From assembly GCA_002794785.1 (NCBI GenBank), contig NBBA01000004.1:2356001-2420000 (forward strand): a DNA stretch of 64,000 nt, in the 5' to 3' direction. Made by a program: the position numbers and the translations under genes. Of the stretch, positions 11,802-22,648 are shown in pieces; the stretch's first letter is position 1, and the number at the start of each line of letters is the position of its first letter. The DNA comes from Coniferiporia sulphurascens. Its lineage: Eukaryota; Basidiomycota; Agaricomycetes; Hymenochaetales; Hymenochaetaceae. Under the pieces are notes generated by a model. The model did no database searches. It saw nothing but the letters and a program-made list of their open reading frames with translations, and was not told the DNA's origin.

Positions 11802-12458
11802 CGTCGTTGTCGTGATGGGGGGCGGGAGAACGACTGCGCAGTGGGCCGCTGTGATGACTAGTACTAGTACTAGCTCCGAAGGTCCCGGCCGGGACGAGCG
11901 GGGCCGTGCAGCGCGGAGTTTGCCGACGAGAACGCGTCACAGCCTCGTCATGCCGCGCTACGTCACGCGGCGCAGGCGGTGCATCGGGCTGTGCGCAGGC
12001 GGCACCAGGGGCGCCCCACACGCCTCGTTCGGCCAATCACGTCCATCCCGAGTCGGATCCAGACAGCCTCTCTAGCTTTGGTAGTAGACTAATTTTAGCC
12101 TCAGTCTTTTTCTGTCGACTAGGCGGCGCCATTAATTGACCCCCTGTCACAGCAAACCCCGGGTTGCTGTTCGTGTCTCTTCCGCCGTCTCGAGGGTGCG
12201 CCACCTGTCCATTAGGTTAAGCGCCGCAGTGGGGCACGTTATCGGTACTAACGTTTCGAACTTCGTGCTAGCTTTACTCTTAACAACTGTGATTAGCTTT
12301 AGCGTCTACGACGGTACTGTACCGCCTCGGTGGTTCGAGTTGACTGCTGCCGGCTCCAGGAACCAAAGGATGCTGCAACTGCAACTGCAACTCCGACTCC
12401 ACTTGACGACCGCGAGCTGTGCGCCGCACACGGCGGCGCGGTTGCTTGATTGCATCCG

Positions 12459-12486
12459 CTTCTTCTGCTTCTGCTTCTGCTTCTGC
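12459..12486. repeat. TTCTGC hexanucleotide array
   Basis: About four and a half copies of TTCTGC, the reverse complement of the array at 8338-8378. Confidence 0.85.
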
Positions 12487-12681
12487 GCTTGCGTTCTGCA
12501 TCCACTGGCAGCCTAGAGGTTCTAGTTCCAACAGCCTCAGGTTCTCGGCCCTCTTAGCTCTAATGAGTACCGAGTTCAGAATTCATCAGTACTAGTCTAA
12601 TCGGGCCGCGGTGCCACCGTGTGCACAGGGTGGAAGCCTCCTGCGCAGGCCGGCGCAGCATCAATGAGAAAAGGATCAAGG

Positions 12682-12976
12682 TTCGAGCTCGAGCCCAGGA
12701 TTTACTTACTCGGTATTCTCCCATTTTCGGGCCGTAACATCTGATGGTTCAAAAATTGAAAATTGAAAACGAAGACGCCGCGTGTGTAGAAAAGGACTTG
12801 TTTTTCGAGCTCGAGCCCAGGATTTCCTTACTTACTTACTCGGTGTTCTTCCGTTCTCGAGCCGTATCATCTAATGATTCAGCCTCGGGTTCTAGGTCTA
12901 CCTCTGGCACTAGTACAGGAAAAAAATTAACAGACGAAGACGAAGACGCCGCGTGTGTAGAAAAAGACTTGTTTTT
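12682..12976. repeat. Interleaved direct duplication
   Basis: Two similar words alternate. Word A starts TTCGAGCTCGAGCCCAGGAT and continues for about 65 nt, at 12682 and 12804. Word B starts GAAGACGCCGCGTGTGTAGA and continues through a T-run, at 12771 and 12942. Copies differ by small indels and substitutions. This looks like local slippage or unequal exchange in non-coding DNA. Confidence 0.8.
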
Positions 12977-14309
12977 CCTCGGTCCTATGTCATGATGTGC
13001 CCAGTCCCGGAGCGCTTAACCACTCGCCCTCAGGCTCTCCCTCTTTCCTCCCGCTCGCACCGACGGGCGGGTGGGTCTGCCAAAAGTGCCGCCGGAGAGG
13101 TACGGGCCTGGAATTCGGTATCGGGAACCGGAAAGCGGAGGCAGAGGCAGATGGGGGGGTTATTGTAAGAAAGTACAGTAAGCGTCCTTACACACGCACC
13201 ACGTACAGCTGCATGGCTGGACAGAAACGAAAACGTTAAACGTGAAACACTTGGTTGTTTGAATCCTTCGCTTGGAATTCGGAACTGTGAACTGAAAACA
13301 TTGTGATGCTGATTGTTGATTGTTGATTGTTGATGCCTATATAAAATAAGGTACTAGTACTAGCGGTTCTGGTTTTCTGGGGTTTCCTGGTTCTCTGGTT
13401 CTCGGTCACAAAATTAATATTAATATTAATCACAGTATTCAATCAAACTTCTGAGTCCCAGCTGCGATTATCAGCCCCTCCCCCCCTCCCCCCAACCTCC
13501 CGTGGCCCGGCCTACTCCACAGCTGTCGCCACCACTGGCCTGACAAATACATACATACATGTATGTATGTAAATTGAGGCACTTTCAAATCAATAACGCT
13601 CGAGCTCGTTGGGCCGTGGCACATGTACACCAGCATGAAGGACCCGAGGCCCGGGCCACTAGTACTGTCTACCGTCTAGTACCATTAATATTACACATTA
13701 GATTACACGGACCCAACGCGTTACGCGACGATCGCCGATCGCGGATGCTTTGTTACTATTACTTAGTACACCTTCCACCGCGGGAGTTGGGAGTCGGGAG
13801 TCGGGACGGGATGGATAAAATGTTTGTTGGCTTGGTTATTCTTTGATTTCAATTTTAGTTTTGTCGAAGCTCTGAGTTTCCTTCCCCCCCCCCTTTTCAC
13901 GGGCCCCGGATGGTGTGCGTTTTTCTTTCGTCATGGTAAGAGGTCACGGTAATGTTCTCAGGCTGGTGCATGCGTGGTTGTGCAAGTGTGAGTATACTAC
14001 GGTACGTACTGTATATGCTAATGCTATATGTTATACTGTAAGTACCGCCGCTGTTATTTGTTCATAGGCTTTAATATTTATGCGATGCGATGCGACACTC
14101 CGGTCCGAGTGCTTGTCCATATTACTACGCTATTCTTATCCTTATTCCGAGTCTTATGTTTCTGAACCCGAGGAGAGTATGCATTATGGTACCCGCCAGT
14201 CCATACTCTTCGAAATATTCGAATCAGAGAGAGGCTCCCGGTGGGTTGGCGATCCGGGTCTCAGGCCCACGCTGGAGGAGGCGGTCGTAGTACTAGTAGT
14301 CGTAGATGC

Positions 14310-14353
14310 CAGTGTGCGGTGTGCAGTGTGCAGTGTGCGGAGTGCGGTGTGTG
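14310..14353. repeat. Degenerate GTGTGCAGT/GTGTGCGG array
   Basis: A 44-nt run of five or six imperfect 7- to 8-nt units built on GTGTGC. It has no coding potential. Confidence 0.75.
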
Positions 14354-17019
14354 TCCCTTGGTATGGGATGGGCTCTCCAAGCGGACGTTAATACTCGATA
14401 TTTAATTTAATTTAATTACTTGACTCGTTCCGTCGTTTCGTCGTTTCGCTAGGTTTTTTTTTGTCGAATAAATTAAATTGGATCTGGGGGAAGGGACGTA
14501 CGGACCGGCCGCGGGGTAATATTAATGGATAGCTACTGTGTGAGGACGCGGGTGGGCGTTGGCGGTTGGCGGTTGGCATCGCGACGCCGAAGGCGAAGGC
14601 GCGGGAGCAAGCGCCTGATTTCGATGAAGGCACCTGACGAAGAACGAAGACGAAGAACGAAGACGGAGAGAAGATGAGAGAAGACGAAGAGTGGCGGGAT
14701 ATGCCGGACGGTACGGTTGTGGGCTGCGTTGCGTTGCGTTGCGGCGCCACAGGAGCGACGACCCGGCGACTGGGGAACGCTCGGACCACAACACCACAAC
14801 ACCACAGCGCTACTGCGCCACATTACTTTACTGTATTGTATTGTGTTGTAATTGCATCAAATAAAGTACATGTACATGTACGTTATAAATACTAGTACTG
14901 CTCATGCTCCGTAGTGGTGTACAGTATCTGGCATCCGAGTTGACATCCGAGTCCCGAGTCTGGTTACGAATTATGTTACGAATTGCGGATTCCGGATTAC
15001 GAATTGCGGATTAAGGGGTCAATATTACGGGATTACGACGAACGCATCTGGATGGATCGTGTCCCATCTGGACATCGCATCCCATCGGGCATCGGGCATC
15101 TCGCGAAGCCCGCGCGCCGACGCTCATTATTTGTTTATTTATTCACCTTGCTGACCGGTGGGTTTCCTTAAGGGTACGGCGGGCGGCGGGCGGGGAGGGC
15201 AAGTGTTTGGTTGGACTTTGTCTTGACCCCTGACTCTTGACTGTCGAGCCCGGGATTGGGGGGTCGTGGGACGTAAACACTACGCTGACGTGGGTGTAGT
15301 GTGTTTCAGCGGGCGTAATGCACTGGGCACTGGAGGAGCGGGCGGGGACGGGGGCGCGGGCGGGGGGCGGGAGCATTTCGCTGCTCCCGACTCAGGGCTC
15401 GACTCGGATCTCGCAAGATACGACGACGGCGACAATCGTGAGCATTGCATATTCGCGCAGGGGGAACGCAAAAAAAAAAAGCGTATCGAGATTTTAGTAC
15501 CCACGATTCTTGGACGTTGGATCTGTAATGCGGATGTAAATTACAGATGGGAGGGGTTGTACGTAATAAATAAGGTAACTGCGATTACGACGGGAGAAGC
15601 GCCGGGTGCATCGTTGGAAGTCTGGCGTCCATTGAGTCGCCGCGAAGGGGGGTCGGGGATCTCCCTGCTAGGCGCGTATCGGGACCCGATTCGACTGTGA
15701 GAGCGATCGGGCCTGTTACCGCCTCTCATTTCATTTATTCGCTCGTCTTCGCTGTGGGGAGATAGGAACGAACTGTGTCGCACGTCCGAGTGAGAGGCGG
15801 ATCGGGGGAACGCGGGCCGCAAAGGAGGAAAGCTGAGATTGAATTAAGGCGGGGGAGCCCGATCTGCGGATGGGCAATATGGAGAGATAGGGTTGAGACG
15901 ATGGGGGCGTGATGGGAGCGCCCCGATCCGGAAGCGGTCTGTAATTATTAGGTAATAGAGTGCGTGCGTGACTCGCGGGCGCATCAGCGGGTGCTGCAGA
16001 TAGCAAGGAAAAGAGAGGAAAGGAAAAGAAAAAGAGACGAAGGAGAGACGCTGGCAAGGGACGGGGGGGATGGAATCTGATGGAGGCGGGCCCCTCTTTT
16101 GGCTATCAGGTGTGCAAGAACGTGCCTGTGATGGCACGCCTGCCTGCAGCCTATTCTGCTAAATGAAACACCTCTTCCCTCTCCTTCCCTCTCTCGTAAC
16201 AACATCGTCAAGTGGGGCACACAGCGATCCACGAACACGCACTCGACGCTCTCTCCCTCTTACCTTCTTACGTCCCCTCATACCGCGCCGGCAGACCACT
16301 ACCCAAAGCTAGAGCCAGAGCCAGAGCTAGAGCCAGAGCCTACACTTGCCGCGCCGCGCTTCGCTTCCCTCGCCTGTACGCGCTCAATTACGCTCGATTA
16401 CGATTTCGACTCTTCCTTCTGCGAGGAAAAATCCCGGGCTTTTTTTTCCGTATTTACCGTCCCTGCCGCTGCCTCTGCCGTCGCATAGGCCCGGCACTGC
16501 TCGTTCGTTTGTTCGTTTGTTCGCTCGTTCGTGCGTTCGTGCCCGACGCCGCTACGTTCAGGCCTAACCTAATCTCCGACCCTTTTGGTTCCACTTCCAG
16601 ATTGCGTGCCACCCAAACAACAACCTAACCCGCAGCCCCGCAGCCCGCACCTCTCCTCCTTCTCCTCTTGAACACCCGTGTTCGCGTTCGCGTTCGCGTT
16701 CGTGCACGACGCCGCGCTCGCTTTCTCTTCCCCCCCGATCATCTGCGAGCTTTGTCCTGCGGGAAGACGTGTCTCGGATCGGTGTCTACCCAGCCCACCA
16801 CCCCTTGCCCTCTTTCGCACCTGTGCAACCCACGGGCTCGCCTCGCCTCGCTCCATTCGTAAGGACGCACCACACACCCGCTGCAGATATAATATCCAGA
16901 TTCAGATTCGAGTTCAGATTCGGGTTCGGATTCAGATACGGGTCCCGCCGCCGTAGGCGTTACGGTCCCCTACCGCCTCCCGACTGTTCTCGTCCCCGCT
17001 CCCGAGCCTCTGCCGTACA

Positions 17020-20000
17020 ATGACGTCCCTCCCCGCCCAGGTCGTCTTCGCCACACCCGGACCCGCGTCCTCGTCCGCGTCCGTGCCCGCCGCGCCGCTG
17101 GGCGCGCCGCAGCACCACATCTCGCACCATCCGAATCCACACCACGCCCATGCCCACGCCCACGCGCACCACTCCCATCCGTACGCGCACGCGCAGGCGG
17201 CTCACGCACATGCACAGGCGCACGCGCATGCGTTCCCCCCTCCTCCCCCGCCTCCGCAGTCGCAGTCTCAGTCTCAGTCGCAGTCACAATTACAATCTCA
17301 GCCGCCTCCTCAGCAGGAACGGTTGCCGTCTATTCGTGACTTGGATTTCCAGCTCCCTTCGTCTTCGTCTGCTTCGTCGTCCTCTGCGTCGGCGCCCCAA
17401 GGGGGCGCTGCTGGGCCTCAGGCTGCTTCTGCGTCTGCGTCGACGGGCCCCGGTACGCAGAGTGCGGGGATGGTTATCACTCCTGCGCGTGCGCGCGGGC
17501 AGTCGCATTCTCAGCACCAGCACCAACACCCACAGCAGCAGCAGCAGCAGCATCCTCAACACCACCAGGGTCAACCGCAACACCACCCGTACCCACATCA
17601 GCAACACTCGTCCATGTCCCAGTCTCAAGCCCAGGTCCAGGCTCAGCAGCAGCAGCAACAGCTTCAGCATCACCCCTACACCGACACACAGGGCCCGAGG
17701 CAAGGCCCGACACCACCTTCCTCTGCAAGTACGAGCGCGAGCACAAGCGCACGCGCGTGGGGGATGCCCCCTCGACCGCCCGGCCCTGGTCCGGGCGCAG
17801 GGACGCCGCCGCTGTCTGGGGGAGAGTACAGCCGCGCACACGCGCAGATGAGGAGACGGTCTGGGACTGCTGGGACATCTGGGGGCGCCAGCGCTGGCGC
17901 GGGAGGGGACGGTGGGGTGCCGCATGTGTCTCTATCTGTTTCGCCTGTTAGTGCTGGGCGGCCATCTTTAGTGAGTGTCCCCCTTTTTTCCCCGTTCTCC
18001 GTTCCTTCCCCCCCCTCCCCTCCTCCCAGGTTTGGCGTTTGGGATTTCTTTTTTCTTCTCCCGGTTTGGTCAAGTGATTGGGGCGATTTGATTTGGTTCA
18101 TTTTATTTGTTTGAGAAATGGAGTGCTGACGCGTTTTTTTTCTTTCTACAACCCCCTTTTCTTATTTTGTTTTGCTGTTTCACTACACTACACTGGGCGT
18201 TCGCGCTTCCCTCCGCTTACGCGCGCACGTGACGTCATCACCCAGCAGTCCGCCTACGCCTACCCATCCCCCGCGCATAGTGCGAGCGGGCCCACCGCTA
18301 ACCCGCCTTTTAACACTTTCGCGCCGCCACCATCGACGACGACGGTGTCGTCACCCCATCACCCCCAGAGCCAACATCATCCGCATCCTCAACACCAGCC
18401 ACATTCTCAGCATCATACTCAGCAGCACCACCCGCATGCCCAGCAACACCAGCAGCAGCAGCAAGCGCAACACCAGCAACAGCATCCTGCGTCTCATCAT
18501 CAGCAGCCACCACCGCAACAGCAGACACAGCAGCAGCAGCAGCAGACGTCGTCGGGATATGACTATGCGCCTGCGCCGTACCAGACTCATCCGCAGCAGC
18601 AACAACAACAACACGCTTACGCGCAGGCTTCGGCACCGCGTGCCGCGCTGATGCCGGGGGGATATCCACCGCCTCCCCCGCTACCACCCTCATCCTCATC
18701 TGCGGCACCAGATGCGTGGCATACGCACGGTCAGCCGCCGCCACCGCCGCCGTCCACGGTGGGGTACGCACACCACCCTCATGCGCATCCGGACTCGTAT
18801 CAGCACCAGCAGCATCAACAACACCAGCAGCATCCTAGTCAGAATCAAAGTCAGCACCAGCGCGCGCAGCAGGCGTTCCCACCTGCCCCGCCTAGCGGTG
18901 GAGGGTACGACGGGGGTCCCGGTGCGGGGTACGCGTCTGATCAGCATGCGTATGTGCAGGGACGCGCGCCGCACCCACATTCACATCCGCACCCGCAGGG
19001 CCATGGTGTTGGCGCGTCGGTATCGGTGTCGCCTGTGAACGAGGGCGGCGTGCCTGGTGGGCTCGGAGTCGTCGGATCGGGATCGGGTCCGGACGCGAAC
19101 ACGCGTGTGAGGATGGAGTATATCCCAAAGGTGCGTCTTTTGTGTGTACCTTTAATTGTTGGTTGGAAAACTTATATTTTTGTTTACTCTCTTTTTCGTT
19201 TCGTATTCTCCTGTGTCGTTCCTTGTTGCCGTGGCAGATCCAAGAACATTGTCTCGTGCTGTACAAGTTCGCAAGCCGATTCGGTCAGCACGGTCAGCGC
19301 CGTCTGCCGGGATGCACAGCTGACACGCGTGTTGTTGCCCCCCCAGCGAACCCCGTCCAGTCGCAGTCGCAGTCGTCGCAGCAGCAAGAACAACTTCAGC
19401 CACAACCGGCGGACCTCGCGGACATGGCGCGTCGCGCGGCGGAGGTCGTTAAGCTCCTCGAGGACTTTCGTAAACTTGCGCTTGCGGAAAGTGCGGGTGC
19501 GAAGGGAGTGGGGGTGGGCGCGGACGCGTCGGCATCGATGTCTGCGTCTACGTCTGCTCAGCCTGCGGCTTCGATTAGCGGTGCTCAGCGTCCGCCGAAG
19601 CGTCCCTGGGAGGACGTGTCGGCCGACGACGATGCGGCGTACCCGTCGCCCACGCACTCGCCTGCTGTCATTCCGAGTAGTGCGGGGATAGGGGCGACGT
19701 CGATCCCGGGTGCGGAGAAGGCGCAGAGCGCAGCGGAGAAGGATATGGCGCTGATCCGGCGTAAGCGCGCGACGCACTCGGGTGCGTTGGGAGCGGGTAC
19801 GCCGAAGGGCAAGTATCGGAAGAGGAGTGTGAGTGTTCGTTTTTTTCTTAAATACTTTTTGTACTCTTTCTTTTTGCGTTTGTGACGCCATTTGAAAGAG
19901 GCGTGTATGGATGCTGATTTGGGCGTTTCTTTTTTTGCGTGGATGTAGCGGGCGACGCCGCCGGGGAAGTGTCATTCGTGTAATATACGCGAGACGCCAG

Positions 20001-20641
20001 AGTGGAGGCGTGGGCCTGATGGGGCGCGGACGTTGTGTAATGCATGTGGTTTGCGTGAGTATTTTCTGCCTTTTGATTCCGCTTTGGACGCGCGATTGCT
20101 GACGTGCGGGATCTGCGGTGTAGATTACGCGAAGCTGCTGAAGAAGCGCGACAAGGCGTCGAACGCGGGGGGCGGAGGCGGGGCGCCGCTAGAGATTGAT
20201 ATGGAGACACTGCGCGCGTCGACGCGCGCTGCAACGGAGCGCGAGCAAGTCAAGGCGGAGAGGGAGAGAGAGCGCGAGCGGGATGTACTGGGGACTTCTT
20301 CTGATGGAGATGCGTTGGGGCTTGGACACCAGCAGAGTCAAAACGGCAATGGGCACAGTCACGGGCACGGACAGGCGCTGACGAGCTCGAGTCCGTATAT
20401 GCGGGCGAGTGCGTATGCGCCGGACTCGTCTGCGGGGGCGACGACGGCGCTGTCGCTGGGCGAGCCGGCTGTTGGAGGTGTTGCTGCGCCGAATGAGAGC
20501 GGTGCTTCTGACGAGACGATGGCTGGGGCTGGGTGGGGAGGCGGCGGCGGCGGCGGTGCGGAGCGCGCGGGGACGGGGACGGTGTATGCGGGCGAGCAGT
20601 CGTTTATACGTGCTGTGCAGGCGCGCGGGACGGCTTCGTGA
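17020..20641 (+). CDS. GATA-type zinc-finger transcription factor, NsdD-like
   Basis: Five exons (17020-17970, 18246-19130, 19238-19828, 19949-20054, 20124-20641) encode about 1016 aa. All introns are GT-AG and the frame is kept throughout. The first two exons are low-complexity: His, Gln, Pro and Ser runs with CAG-rich DNA. A conserved helical block, [20 protein letters not shown], spans the second splice site near residue 610. The GATA finger lies at about residues 817-842, with pattern CX2C-X18-CX2C ([20 protein letters not shown], then LCNACGLHYAKL), followed by a basic tail KKRDK. A single 18-residue-loop finger near the C-terminus is typical of NsdD/Pro44 regulators of sexual and fruiting-body development. 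The nuclear, GATA-binding role is therefore well supported; the developmental role is inferred. The first intron (275 nt) is unusually long for this genome. Confidence 0.86.
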
Positions 20642-21039
20642 GGTTGTCTCGCTGTTTCCGCCTGTTCCCCCCCTCCCTCGTTTTTATTTTATTTTATCCC
20701 TTTTTCCTTTTGTTAGTTTTGGGTGATATGTCTCTCTCTTTTCCCTTCCTTCCTTCCTCCTCTCGTCCTGCGCTTTTAATGTACGAAGCGCGTCTACTAG
20801 CCTTTTTTTTCCACTTACTTTCTAGTCACCCGTATTGCAATTTAGTCCAGTCTAGTCTAGTCTAGTCTGGTGTGGTGTGGTCAGCTAACCAGTCAGTCAG
20901 TCAGTTAGTTGATTAGTTGATTTCTGCACCACACCACACTACCACGTTCGTTTCTTCGTTAGCACCCGCACCCGCACCCACACCCGTTTGTACCAATCAC
21001 CATCGGTTTTACTTAATTACTAGTACTTAATTCGGAGTC

Positions 21040-21370
21040 TCCCCCCCTCCCCTTCCCTTTCGCACACACACACATACACATACTAGTACCCTTTCCTTTG
21101 ATTTCACTTTTTTCCTCCTCTCTCCTCCTCGTTTCGATCTCCTCGACCCGCCCTGCGTAACCTCCGCCCCTGCCTTTTCATTTCCGTTTTCCGTTTTCCG
21201 GGATTTGTTTCCGTTCTTTTTCTGTTCCGGCTCTTACTAGTACTAGTACTAGTCTCTCCCTCTTTTCTCTCTTTCCCCTCTCTTTCTCTTTCCCTCTTTC
21301 CCCTCCCCCTTTCTCCGTCCCTTTCTCGCTTTCCTTCCTCCTCTCATTTTCTCATTTCATTCATTCATTC
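21040..21370 (+). promoter_or_regulatory. CT-rich tract upstream of cytochrome c
   Basis: A strongly pyrimidine-biased stretch on the plus strand, with runs of CTTT, CCCT and TTTC. CT boxes of this kind are common in promoters of highly expressed fungal genes. It could instead belong to the 3' UTR of the GATA gene. Confidence 0.4.
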
Positions 21371-21508
21371 CGTTCCGTTTCCTCGTGGTTGTACAATACT
21401 ACTACTACTTTTAGCGATTAGCTATTAGTTAGCTACTACTTGTATTCTTTCCCCTAAGTCTGGTCATGCCTTTTTCTTTTTTTGTTTTGTTTTGTTTTGT
21501 TTTGAGGG

Positions 21509-21703
21509 ATGTCCGGTTTTCAAGGCATGTACGCTACTTTGCTTGACGGGCCGCCGTTGCCGCGCATACCGCATACCCCGCAAACGCCGGGACCAATGGG
21601 AGGCGCAGCGAATCGCGAATCAACGAAACAAGCCGGAGGGTTAGCGAATACTAATGTATTGAATCCTATTCGTCGTCCGTCTCCAAGTGCCGAGGACAAG
21701 TGA
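21509..21703 (+). CDS. Possible 64-aa small protein or upstream ORF
   Basis: An ATG-initiated frame of 64 codons between the GATA gene and cytochrome c. It reads MSGFQGMYATLLDGPPLPRI and continues Pro/Gly-rich. It follows a T-rich leader (TTTTG repeats). It has no recognisable domain, signal peptide or helix. It could be a small gene or an upstream frame in a long cytochrome c leader, or it could arise by chance. Confidence 0.25.
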   Translation: MSGFQGMYATLLDGPPLPRIPHTPQTPGPMGGAANRESTKQAGGLANTNVLNPIRRPSPSAEDK

Positions 21704-21924
21704 GGGGTGACATAAGCGACCGGGGCTTCGGGCGGAGTCGGGACGCATCGCGGGCTTCATAAACTCCGCGCGCGATCGCTGGACTTTTTTTTTCTTTCCT
21801 TAACTACGTCCTCACGTCTATCTATCCTCTATCCTCTATCCTATCTGCTACCTACCTGCCTTTGCACCTGCACGGCTGTGATTGTTAATTCCCCCCTTCT
21901 TCCTACACATATACTTGGATAGAC

Positions 21925-22648
21925 ATGTCTGACGGTACGTCGTGTGTGGGTGCTGGTGTGGATGTGGGGCTGACTTGATTCGTGTTTTTCTTCTTTTTTT
22001 ATCTGTTGGTTTACTGTCGTTCGTGGACGGACGTGGTGATGATGAACAGGCGACGCTAAGAAAGGTGCTGGTCTCTTCAAGACGCGCTGCGCACAGTGCC
22101 ACACGCTCGGACAGGGCGAGCCGCACAAGGTCGGGCCTAACCTCTTCGGGTGCGTTTTCTTCAGAACTTTGCTTGCTGGATGTTCTCGTTCGTGTTTGCT
22201 GACTTTTCGTTCTCTGTTTTTTCTTCTCTGTTATGTGGCTACGTGCCCGTCTGCGCACTATTGCATCGTCCGGATGATGACGTGGCGGTTGGGGTGATGA
22301 TAGGCTGTTCGGCCGTAAGACGGGTCAGGCGGAGGGCTTTTCGTACACGGCGGCGAACGTGAACAAGGGCATTACGTGGGAGGAGGACACGCTCTTTGAG
22401 TACCTCGAGAACCCCAAAAAGGTGCGTGCGGTAGGCGTTTTGTTTTGACTTTGGTGCTGATGAGTCCTGTGTTTCTTTTTTTGCAGTACATTCCTGGCAC
22501 GAAGATGGCGTTCGCGGGCTTGAAGAAGGAGAAGGACCGTAAGGATATTATTGCGTACTTGAAGGCGGAGGTACGGGTTCTTTTTTCCTTTTATTCTTAG
22601 TTTGTTTCGAGGCTTACGGATTGGTAAAAAAAACAGACTTCGTCGTAA
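21925..22648 (+). CDS. CYC1: Cytochrome c
   Basis: Five exons (21925-21934, 22050-22149, 22304-22421, 22487-22570, 22637-22648) give 107 aa, the normal size. It carries electrons from complex III to complex IV in the mitochondrial intermembrane space. The heme-attachment motif CAQCH is near residue 17, the [20 protein letters not shown] block is intact, and the axial methionine is in KMAFAG. All four introns are GT-AG. The first exon is only 10 nt (MSD plus one base) and the last only 12 nt (TSS and stop). If the final 66-nt intron is not removed, the tail reads VRVLFSFYS instead. The short end exons were assigned from frame and family length, so the ends are less certain than the core. Confidence 0.95.

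Larger units (their letters stand above)
11802..17019. other. 5.2-kb intergenic DNA, repeat-rich promoter region of the GATA gene
   Basis: Divergent spacer between the gene ending at 10239 and the GATA factor gene. It carries no supportable gene. It contains a TTCTGC array (12459-12486), an interleaved duplication (12682-12976), a GTGTGCAGT-type array (14310-14353), GAGCCA repeats near 16316, GTTC repeats near 16500, TTCGCG repeats near 16680 and TTCAGA repeats near 16900. TACTAGTA palindromes are dense. The last 700 bases are pyrimidine-rich and probably act as promoter. Confidence 0.5.

Noticed and set aside
17020..18700. Long open frames on the minus strand opposite the GATA gene
   Set aside because: They are arginine- or leucine-rich mirrors of the CAG/CAC repeats on the coding strand and show no domain or splice logic.
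19142..19237. Continuation of the GATA reading frame through the third spacer
   Set aside because: A strong GTGCGT donor and GGCAG acceptor exist, and splicing creates the conserved block [16 protein letters not shown].
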